Shown here one piece after another: positions 1-5,527 of a DNA stretch of 5,527 nt; within the stretch, counting starts at the first letter, position 1; the number at the start of each line of letters is the position of its first letter. Under the pieces are notes generated by a model, which was not told the DNA's origin, did not search any database, and saw only the letters and a program-made list of their open reading frames with translations. Source of the DNA: Flavobacteriales bacterium. Its GTDB lineage: Bacteria > Bacteroidota > Bacteroidia > Flavobacteriales_D > Crocinitomicaceae. The stretch is from assembly GCA_018665005.1 (NCBI GenBank), contig JABJEE010000005.1, forward strand, positions 1 through 5,527. Reading direction: 5' to 3'. The translations under genes and the position numbers were made by a program.

Positions 1-1945
1 CATAGCTCAACCAATTCACCAACTCAACGGAAGGCCATAAAACATCTTTTTGTTGTGGATTTGCATTAGATATTTTTTCAATTATTTGATAATTCTTATC
101 AACGAATTCTACGTTTGGGTATTCCTGTACTGAAGATTTTCTCAACAATGCTTTTTCACCATCACCAGACCAGACTAGGGATTGAAACCTGTGTGGAGAA
201 ATCATGTTTTCAATTAAATCATAGTGGTCTTCATGCTTCAACCAATTAAAGAGGTGCATGGACTTATTTATTTTATTTAAACCATAGACATAACTAGAAG
301 AAAGATCAATATATACACTATCTCTGTTTTTTTTGTACATAGACATTTGTATCCGTCTTTGTTCACCTTGTCTCTCTGTTATACATATTAAGGTATCCAT
401 TTTAGGGTCATATGACCAGATATCCCATTTTGATTGAAAAACAAATTGATCTTGCCTGGTAAATCCTAACGTGCGGACTGGTCCAGCGTCTATAGGCATT
501 CCGTTAATGTCACGTGTCCATACCGTACTGTCTATTGAGCAGGTAATACAGGTTTCTGTATTGTTCTTTAAATCAATGATTTGATGCTCTGCCCGCTTCT
601 CATCGAAATACGTAAAGTAATTGGCACTTGAAGACATGATTCCTGGATATTTAAGGCTCTTTTTTATCCTTTTCGATTCACCATCATCAAGTGAGACGAT
701 ATAATAATCCTTTTTCCATGGATATGACCACTGAGATTCAATAGCATATGACTCGTTTGAGTATGCTAATGCATAAGCAGGCTCATACTTGTCTGTTACC
801 ATTACGCTTAAGGTATCATTAGAGAGCTTATTTAAGCTGACCTGATTTATATTATAAACGTATAAATCACTCTTCTTTTTATCTCTACTGAGTCTCTTTT
901 TTTGTTGTGGCTGAATTTGTTGATCCATAAAATGCCACACGTCTAAGTGATACTTTTCTTCATCTAGTAATGAATCCTCTTGTTCCTTTACAGCCCGGTC
1001 ATGAACACCAAAAAACAATCGGTCTCCATCCTTAGAAAAGAAGGGAGATCTCCATTGAGAAGGCACCAATGTAGCGTCTAATTTTGCATCTAAAGTATCA
1101 CCGAACGAAAGAGAAGCGCTTAACTCAAAATCATACAAGGTCATTTGATAATTGTTTAAGCTGGTATCGTTGGAGAAGAAAAAAACCATTTTATGAGATG
1201 ACTCACTCCATACTGGAAGCTTATATTTTTGTTGAGCAGTAAAAGAACGAACGAGTTCGCCTCCTTTTGTATTGCGAATCACGAGCTTCTCTGAATCTTT
1301 ATCCTCATCACCTGAGACGGCCTCAATATAGGCAATCTGTTCTCCGTTGGGAGACAGAACAAATGACTTTACATTGCTCTCATCAAAAGACAGCAAAGGA
1401 TATGAATAAAAAACCTTCAACCATTTTTCTTTTTTCTTGTCCTTTACAGAAACAAACCATGAGCTAAATAAACCTTTCCTTGCTTCGGGTTCAATAACCT
1501 GTAAATACGCAAGAGTATTTCCCTTTTTCGCTATAGAAAATGTTGTAACTCCTGGCTCCTTGATTAAAAGGTTTTTGGAGAAATCATAAATACCCAAAGT
1601 ATCTTTGGGCCATTTTGCTTTTTTAATCTTTTTTAGTTTCACCTTTCTCAAGGTATCGTAACCAGGCGTTATTTTGAAAACGGCAAAGTCATTGTTTAAG
1701 GGAGTATCAAAATTGCTTGCCCGTTCAAAGGAATCCAATCTGAAAGGAGATGTTTGTTGAATATATAAATACGAATCACCCTTTAAAGGATCTACTGAAT
1801 AGGATACAATATCACCATTTTCCGTTATCACCTGATTAGAAATTCGCTTCCATTCGAGATAATCTTTTTCGTTAACGGCATGCTTTTGCGCATAGAGTAA
1901 GTTAATGCATTGAAGAAAGACGATGGCAACTAAAATGTTTTTCAT
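1..1945 (-). CDS. Secreted S9 (prolyl oligopeptidase/DPP-like) family peptidase, N-terminal 648 residues, C-terminus outside window
   Basis: The frame is open with no stop from ATG 1945 down to base 2, giving 648 residues, and the gene runs off the left edge. Residues 1-19 form a signal peptide (MKNILVAIVFLQCINLLYA, then Q20), so the product should be periplasmic or exported. Residues about 25-640 resemble the beta-propeller of Bacteroidota S9 peptidases: an N-terminal 'YLEWKRISNQ' segment, a Lys-rich stretch ending 'WPKDTLGIYDF' (about 110-120), and the hallmark 'LDVWHF' at 334-339 followed by a Gln/Lys-rich 'QIQPQQKKR'. The last visible residues, 'VELVNWLSY' (640-648), match the linker that precedes the alpha/beta-hydrolase domain. 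The Ser-Asp-His triad is therefore not visible and activity cannot be confirmed; about 250-300 residues should be missing. A C466-x-x-C469 pair lies in the propeller. Its ATG shares the ATGA at 1942-1945 with the transporter stop, suggesting translational coupling. The family cleaves peptides, often after proline; the substrate is unknown. Confidence 0.88.
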   Translation of the reverse strand, partial: MKNILVAIVFLQCINLLYAQKHAVNEKDYLEWKRISNQVITENGDIVSYSVDPLKGDSYLYIQQTSPFRLDSFERASNFDTPLNNDFAVFKITPGYDTLRKVKLKKIKKAKWPKDTLGIYDFSKNLLIKEPGVTTFSIAKKGNTLAYLQVIEPEARKGLFSSWFVSVKDKKKEKWLKVFYSYPLLSFDESNVKSFVLSPNGEQIAYIEAVSGDEDKDSEKLVIRNTKGGELVRSFTAQQKYKLPVWSESSHKMVFFFSNDTSLNNYQMTLYDFELSASLSFGDTLDAKLDATLVPSQWRSPFFSKDGDRLFFGVHDRAVKEQEDSLLDEEKYHLDVWHFMDQQIQPQQKKRLSRDKKKSDLYVYNINQVSLNKLSNDTLSVMVTDKYEPAYALAYSNESYAIESQWSYPWKKDYYIVSLDDGESKRIKKSLKYPGIMSSSANYFTYFDEKRAEHQIIDLKNNTETCITCSIDSTVWTRDINGMPIDAGPVRTLGFTRQDQFVFQSKWDIWSYDPKMDTLICITERQGEQRRIQMSMYKKNRDSVYIDLSSSYVYGLNKINKSMHLFNWLKHEDHYDLIENMISPHRFQSLVWSGDGEKALLRKSSVQEYPNVEFVDKNYQIIEKISNANPQQKDVLWPSVELVNWLSY

Positions 1946-2862
1946 ACTGTTTTTTTTGTTGATGATTTTGATGTAAGATAAACACCTAAAAAGATCAAAA
2001 TCATGTAAGCAATTTTTTCAAAAGTAATGGTATTGGTATAATCTGCTGACCAATTTAAATATGAAAAGGCAAATGCAAATAAAACCACCAATAATGGTTG
2101 AAAATAAATATACGAACTTGAAACTGTTGGGCTTAAAAACTGTAAACCGTAAATAGTCAGTAAATAAGTGAAAAAAGTAACCCCTACAATTATGTAAACG
2201 ATCTTTAAATATATCTCACTCGGAATTGAAGCAAAATCCGTTTGAACCAAGTCTGGTATTGTAGATGGAAAAACACAAACAAAAAATAAACCAAATGTAA
2301 AGACCCAAGTGATTACAGTTATTGGCGCATAACGACTCATTAAAGGCTTTGCCAAAACCAGATACAGCGCATAGCTCATTGCATTAATTATTAAAAATAA
2401 ATCTCCGATAATAGAATCCCCGTTCCCTACAGCACCTTTTAAAGTAAGTAAGATTGCTCCTGAAGCACCAAGGAGAACACCAGCTATTTTTATCAATGTC
2501 GGTTTCTCTTTGAGCAAAAAATAAGATAAAATACCAACCATTATTGGGTTCATCGACATAATAATGCCAGAATTAAAGGATGATGATAAGTTCAGTCCAT
2601 GAAAGAAAAAAAGCTGATTAACGGCAACACCAAATATACCACAAAGGATAAATAATGGGATGTCCTTTAATTGGATTTTAAAATTGTTATACAACAAGGC
2701 CAGTATCCAAAAAAATATAACGGCCCCGCTTACCCTTAAAAAAATAAACACAGACGGTGTTAAAAACTCAGGCATTACACCTTTGGCAATAATATGACCT
2801 GCTCCATAGAGTACATTGACCAGAAATAATGCCAGGTGGGCTTTATAATAAGGGGGTTTCAT
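1942..2862 (-). CDS. EamA/DMT-superfamily transporter, 10 membrane helices
   Basis: This 306-residue inner-membrane protein has two EamA repeats, the normal length and layout for the drug/metabolite transporter superfamily. Predicted helices by eye lie at about 9-26, 36-57, 68-88, 97-117, 123-142, 151-170, 183-200, 220-240, 248-268 and 284-298. Family-typical segments are the end of the first repeat ('NPIMVGILSYFLLKEKP' at 105-121, followed by a Gly-rich 'GVLLGASGAILL') and the start of the last helix pair of the second repeat ('YFQPLLVVLFAFAF', 253-266). A basic tail (STKKTV) ends the protein, presumably in the cytoplasm. EamA proteins export or exchange small metabolites such as amino acids or nucleotides; sequence alone does not give the substrate. 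The start ATG overlaps the stop of the SUFU gene (ATGA, 2859-2862) and its stop overlaps the peptidase start (ATGA, 1942-1945), so it sits mid-operon. No clear Shine-Dalgarno sequence precedes it, as is usual in Bacteroidota. Confidence 0.9.
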   Translation of the reverse strand: MKPPYYKAHLALFLVNVLYGAGHIIAKGVMPEFLTPSVFIFLRVSGAVIFFWILALLYNNFKIQLKDIPLFILCGIFGVAVNQLFFFHGLNLSSSFNSGIIMSMNPIMVGILSYFLLKEKPTLIKIAGVLLGASGAILLTLKGAVGNGDSIIGDLFLIINAMSYALYLVLAKPLMSRYAPITVITWVFTFGLFFVCVFPSTIPDLVQTDFASIPSEIYLKIVYIIVGVTFFTYLLTIYGLQFLSPTVSSSYIYFQPLLVVLFAFAFSYLNWSADYTNTITFEKIAYMILIFLGVYLTSKSSTKKTV

Positions 2863-3467
2863 CTTTTAAAAAGCCTTGAAATTCGTGATTTAATTACAGA
2901 TTCCCTAAAACCATCCATCTTTTCAGTAACACGGTATTGACTTAGTTTTTCTTCCATTTTGAATGTGCCCCGTGCTTCTTTAAAACTAAATTCATTTCTA
3001 TAGAGGGGTATTAGTGCCAAAAAACGAATCGTTTTTTCTTCCAACACAATTGGTTTCAAAATCTGCTTGAGCTCAATTGGATCCGAAACCATGAAATGAG
3101 AAAGCGTGGATTTTTTAAAAAAAGAAGCAATCAATTCTTTCATTAAAAACGTATGACCATTGCCAATCCAAGTATTGTTATTCTGAACATGTTGTTGGAT
3201 TTTTAATAAACATGAAAATACCCACTCATTCTCTTTTTCAAATACATCTTTTTCATTCCAATACACAGGCAGAAGAAAAAACAATTCTGCATGCTCTTCA
3301 CCCAAGTGTTTTTCATGAACGTTCATTTTAAACTCACTTAATCCAGATGTCATTAAAATCCTTGTATCAGGAAGTTGATCACATTCAAAATAGAAAAATG
3401 TATTCTCTTGAATCTTTATCTCTTTGAAATGATCAAAGTTCTTTTTTAAGATGTCAGCTATAACCAT
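2859..3467 (-). CDS. Suppressor of fused (SUFU) domain protein
   Basis: Starting at ATG 3467 the product is a 202-residue cytoplasmic protein without signal peptide or membrane helix. It matches the bacterial SUFU family pattern in order: 'LMTSGLSEFKM' (38-48), 'ELFFLLPVYW' (61-70), 'TWIGNGHTF' (99-107) and 'FLALIPLYRNEFSF' (149-162), followed by a 'GTFKMEEKL' segment and a basic C-terminus (SRISRLFKR). The family is named after the eukaryotic Hedgehog regulator; bacterial members are mostly uncharacterised, and some occur as immunity proteins in polymorphic toxin loci. No toxin gene is visible here, so the role is open. An in-frame TTG three codons upstream (3474-3476) would give 205 residues, but it coincides with the last bases of the putative TATATTTG promoter box, so the ATG is preferred. 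The stop overlaps the transporter ATG by four bases, and the gene would be first in a SUFU-DMT-S9 transcript. Confidence 0.82.
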   Translation of the reverse strand: MVIADILKKNFDHFKEIKIQENTFFYFECDQLPDTRILMTSGLSEFKMNVHEKHLGEEHAELFFLLPVYWNEKDVFEKENEWVFSCLLKIQQHVQNNNTWIGNGHTFLMKELIASFFKKSTLSHFMVSDPIELKQILKPIVLEEKTIRFLALIPLYRNEFSFKEARGTFKMEEKLSQYRVTEKMDGFRESVIKSRISRLFKR

Positions 3468-3473
3468 TGGGAA

Positions 3474-3481
3474 CAAATATA
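3474..3481 (-). promoter_or_regulatory. Putative Bacteroidota -7 promoter box TATATTTG before the SUFU gene
   Basis: Read on the minus strand, the 38-base gap between the SixA-like stop and the SUFU ATG contains TATATTTG, an exact match to the Bacteroidota TAnnTTTG -7 element. It ends six bases before the ATG at 3467. Such boxes commonly sit very close to start codons in this phylum, which would leave a very short leader. No convincing TTG (-33) element is present about 19 bases upstream, and the region is AT-rich, so a chance match is possible. It is the only promoter candidate at any gene junction in the window and would make the lower three genes independently expressible. Confidence 0.45.
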
Positions 3482-3505
3482 AAATTATTGAAAAGAAGTT
3501 CTGTA

Positions 3506-3976
3506 TTAATCAATATTACATCGATGAACTGACTTCACAACACCTGTAGAAGCAGACAGTTCAGCAATAGATAAACCTGGGAATTCTAAACGAATAAAGC
3601 CACTCGTTTTCATGACCACTTGGGCTCCTGATAGGTAGGAGGCTATTTCAGAAAGACCAAAGTTATGCCCGATAATTAAGATCTCGTGATGTGATTCTTG
3701 ACTACAGATAAATTCAAGTATCGTTTCTTTATTACTCAAGTATAATTCTTCAAAGTACCCGACTAATTTTTGATTCCCAAAAATCAATCCAGCTGTTTGT
3801 CGGGTACGCACCGCTGTAGAGCAATATATTTTTGTTTCATTACTCAGAATACGATTGAGTTTACTTTTAACTTCTTGACATTGCTCATGTCCTTCAGGTA
3901 TCAAAATACGATCGAAATCTCTACCACTTAGAGAGTTCAATTCAGTTTTGGCGTGTCTGAGAAAATTTACAATCAA
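3506..3976 (-). CDS. SixA-like histidine phosphatase superfamily protein, TTG start
   Basis: This 156-residue cytoplasmic protein belongs to the histidine phosphatase (phosphoglycerate mutase-like) superfamily and has the short length typical of the SixA branch. The catalytic pocket is complete by eye: the RHG-type motif 'LRHAK' with R7 and nucleophile H8, R57 within 'STAVRTRQTA', the acid pair E76/E77 in 'YFEELYL', and the second histidine H104 in 'IIGHNFGLSEI'. E. coli SixA removes phosphate from phosphohistidine on signalling proteins (ArcB HPt domain, NPr); the substrate here is unknown. The start is TTG at 3974-3976: a stop lies five codons upstream (3989-3991), and the first downstream Met (residue 122) would delete the catalytic motif. 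The TTG overlaps the stop of the CpsB-like gene as TTGA, implying translational coupling. The stop is TAA at 3506-3508. Confidence 0.88.
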   Translation of the reverse strand: MIVNFLRHAKTELNSLSGRDFDRILIPEGHEQCQEVKSKLNRILSNETKIYCSTAVRTRQTAGLIFGNQKLVGYFEELYLSNKETILEFICSQESHHEILIIGHNFGLSEIASYLSGAQVVMKTSGFIRLEFPGLSIAELSASTGVVKSVHRCNID

Positions 3977-4716
3977 AGCACCAAGTTCTTAACTAAATAC
4001 TTTCCGATCTTATGCAGATAGGGAGAAGATAAATGCTCTTCTAAAAACATGAGGTGTTCAATTCGATGACAATCAGTCCCTACAAAATCAAACTGGCCGG
4101 CATCAATTAGTTTTTCAGCTTGTTTTTTAATATCTGGTCCATATTGCCCAAATAATGAATTCAAGTTGATTTGAATGTTAATTCCATTGGTCCGCCATTC
4201 CTCAGCATTGTCAATTTTTCCTAAATAATAGATGTATCTCTCAAAATGCGCAATTACAGGTCGGTAACCATGAGTCTTTAGCTCGAAAAAAAGCTGGTCG
4301 AGATATTGAGGCGGAGAATGAAATGCAAATTCAACCAAAACATAATTATCACCAAATGTTAAAAGCTCCTTGCTTTTAATTTTAGGCATGAGTGTTTCGT
4401 CAAAGTAATATTCAGCAGCAGCCTCAATTTCAATTTGAATTCCTACTTTTTTAATCTCCTTTTGAACCTCCTTCAGACCTGCTTCAATCGTTTCTTTGTT
4501 GTTAGGAAAAGTATCTGACATAATATGGGGAGTGGTCACAACCTTAGTATATCCTAAGCTCTCAAATTTCGCAAGCATTGCAATGGTTTGATCCATGCTT
4601 TGTGACCCATCATCAATTCCCGGTATTAAATGAGAGTGCATATCTGTCTTAAACCTTCCCAAATCAAATGGAGGAAGAACTTCTTTCTTTTTAAATAAGT
4701 TCCCAAATATCCCCAT
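3973..4716 (-). CDS. CpsB/CapC/YwqE-type tyrosine-protein phosphatase (PHP fold)
   Basis: This 247-residue protein of the polymerase-and-histidinol-phosphatase (PHP) metal-dependent family is of normal length. The metal-binding residues appear in the expected order: 'DMHSHLIPGIDDG' (25-37; H27, H29, D35/D36), 'TPHI' (H64), 'AAEYYFDE' (E102), 'VIAHFERY' (H157) and 'GTDCHR' (D215, H217). Streptococcal CpsB and Bacillus YwqE dephosphorylate bacterial tyrosine kinases (BY-kinases) that control capsule or exopolysaccharide polymerisation and export. By analogy the partner here would be a Wzc-like kinase, which is not in the window. The location directly after rmlB fits a polysaccharide locus: the rmlB stop TAA (4717-4719) abuts this ATG (4714-4716) with no gap. 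A short Lys-rich N-terminus (residues 8-11) precedes the catalytic domain; no signal peptide is seen, so the enzyme is probably cytoplasmic. The 3' end overlaps the SixA-like gene by four bases. Confidence 0.93.
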   Translation of the reverse strand: MGIFGNLFKKKEVLPPFDLGRFKTDMHSHLIPGIDDGSQSMDQTIAMLAKFESLGYTKVVTTPHIMSDTFPNNKETIEAGLKEVQKEIKKVGIQIEIEAAAEYYFDETLMPKIKSKELLTFGDNYVLVEFAFHSPPQYLDQLFFELKTHGYRPVIAHFERYIYYLGKIDNAEEWRTNGINIQINLNSLFGQYGPDIKKQAEKLIDAGQFDFVGTDCHRIEHLMFLEEHLSSPYLHKIGKYLVKNLVL

Positions 4717-5527
4717 TTACCTGTCTAAATACATTTTTTTATAATAGTCCTGGTATGATCCACTGATGATTTTATCAACCCATTCAGCATTTTCAAGATA
4801 CCAATCCACTGTTTTATTTAAACCTTCTTCAAATTTAATGGAAGGAGTCCATCCCAGCTCCTTTTCAAGTTTTGATGCATCAATAGCATATCTTTTATCG
4901 TGCCCCGCACGATCTTTAACATATGTAATTAGCTCTTCGGACTCTCCTTGTCTACGACCTAGCTTTTCATCGAGAATATTACACAGATACTTAACCAATT
5001 CAATATTTGTCCATTCATTTAAGCCGCCAACATTATAAGATTCACCGATTTGTCCTTCAGAAAATATTTTATCTATGGCGCTCGCGTGATCTTCTACCCA
5101 TAACCAATCACGAATGTTATCACCTTTCCCGTAAACAGGAAGAGGTTTTTTATTTACAATATTGTGAATCATCAAGGGAATTAACTTTTCTGGAAAATGA
5201 TGACTCCCATAATTATTAGAACAATTTGACATTTTTATGGGAAGACCATAAGTATGATAGTACGCCCTGACAAAATGATCTGAGGATGCTTTGGATGCCG
5301 AGTATGGACTTCTTGGGTCATAGGAAGTCTCCTCAGTAAAAAGACCAGATTCACCTAAGGACCCATAAACCTCATCCGTAGAAACATGATGAAAAACATG
5401 CTGGCCAGATTGCCACAGTTCTTTTGCTGCATTCAGAAGATTGACCGTCCCGACTACATTGGTCATCACAAACTCCATTGGACCCTCAATTGATCGGTCT
5501 ACATGAGATTCTGCTGCCAAATGAATG
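4717..5527 (-). CDS. rmlB: dTDP-glucose 4,6-dehydratase RmlB, 5' end outside window
   Basis: The visible 269 codons are the C-terminal three quarters of a short-chain dehydrogenase/reductase-type nucleotide-sugar dehydratase; the frame is open to the right edge. It converts dTDP-glucose to dTDP-4-keto-6-deoxyglucose using bound NAD, the second step towards dTDP-rhamnose and other deoxysugars. Diagnostic segments are 'AAESHVDRSI' near the edge, 'HVSTDEVYG' carrying the catalytic Thr-Asp-Glu, 'SPYSASKASSDH' with the Tyr-x-x-x-Lys pair, 'NCSNNYG' followed by 'FPEKLIPLMI', and 'RDWLWVEDHA'. About 80 residues, including the Gly-rich Rossmann NAD motif, should lie beyond base 5527. The ATG at 5518-5520 is internal (preceded by in-frame Ile-His, matching the family's 'HLAAESH') and is not the start. 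The alternative name is rfbB. The gene ends in TAA directly against the phosphatase ATG, so it is the upstream member of this operon. Confidence 0.96.
   Translation of the reverse strand, partial: IHLAAESHVDRSIEGPMEFVMTNVVGTVNLLNAAKELWQSGQHVFHHVSTDEVYGSLGESGLFTEETSYDPRSPYSASKASSDHFVRAYYHTYGLPIKMSNCSNNYGSHHFPEKLIPLMIHNIVNKKPLPVYGKGDNIRDWLWVEDHASAIDKIFSEGQIGESYNVGGLNEWTNIELVKYLCNILDEKLGRRQGESEELITYVKDRAGHDKRYAIDASKLEKELGWTPSIKFEEGLNKTVDWYLENAEWVDKIISGSYQDYYKKMYLDR

Noticed and set aside
1267..1467. A 66-codon open frame on the plus strand.
   Set aside because: It lies antisense within the well-supported S9 peptidase frame and its product resembles no family I recognise; it is a shadow frame.
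1906..1909. Cys13 of the S9 peptidase signal region as a lipoprotein attachment site.
   Set aside because: The preceding residues (F-L-Q) do not fit a lipobox because Gln sits at -1; ordinary cleavage after Ala19 is more plausible.
3484..3520. AT-rich partial palindrome around the end of the SixA-like gene (ATTAATCAATATT), considered as a terminator or operator.
   Set aside because: The symmetry is imperfect, there is no GC stem or following T-run in the transcription direction, and such matches are frequent in AT-rich DNA.
2859..3976. SUFU protein considered as an immunity partner in a toxin-immunity or defence cassette.
   Set aside because: The adjacent genes are a phosphatase and a transporter with clear family matches; no toxin, nuclease or Rhs/PAAR-like gene is present in the window.
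4766..5219. Two overlapping plus-strand open frames of 90 and 70 codons.
   Set aside because: Both are antisense to conserved rmlB coding sequence, and their products are Ser/His-rich and unlike known proteins.
5518..5520. ATG near the right edge as the start of rmlB.
   Set aside because: The frame continues upstream with Ile-His, matching the internal family motif HLAAESH, and the NAD-binding N-terminus would be missing; it is an internal Met.

Overview
The window looks like chromosomal DNA from a member of the Bacteroidota, most likely a Cytophagales- or Flavobacteriia-like marine or soil bacterium; the rank below phylum is inference. The support is the low GC content (roughly 35-40% by eye), a periplasmic S9 peptidase of the type common in that phylum, a Bacteroidota-style TAnnTTTG promoter box just ahead of a start codon, almost no Shine-Dalgarno sequences, and a CpsB-type PHP phosphatase next to a dTDP-sugar gene.

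All six genes lie on the minus strand and are packed nearly without gaps, so transcription runs from high to low coordinates. In that order they are: rmlB (dTDP-glucose 4,6-dehydratase, 5' end outside the window); a CpsB/CapC/YwqE-type metal-dependent tyrosine phosphatase; a SixA-like histidine phosphatase; a suppressor-of-fused (SUFU) domain protein; a 10-helix EamA/DMT transporter; and a secreted prolyl-oligopeptidase-family (S9) peptidase, whose beta-propeller is present but whose catalytic domain lies beyond base 1.

The junctions are TAA|ATG (rmlB/CpsB), TTGA overlap (CpsB/SixA), a 38-base gap holding the only visible promoter candidate (SixA/SUFU), ATGA overlap (SUFU/DMT) and ATGA overlap (DMT/S9). 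This suggests two subunits: an upper group of rmlB, CpsB and SixA at the edge of a surface-polysaccharide locus, and a lower group of SUFU, DMT and S9 that can probably be transcribed on its own.

RmlB makes the dTDP-4-keto-6-deoxyglucose precursor of rhamnose and related sugars. The CpsB-like enzyme would dephosphorylate a tyrosine autokinase that controls polysaccharide export. The roles of the SixA-like, SUFU, DMT and S9 proteins in this context are not evident. There is no RNA gene, mobile element, CRISPR array, tandem repeat or convincing terminator, and no gene-free stretch longer than 38 bases. I see no clearly new system; the more interesting points are the two adjacent phosphatases of unrelated fold, the SUFU protein in an operon, and two starts where TTG matters.
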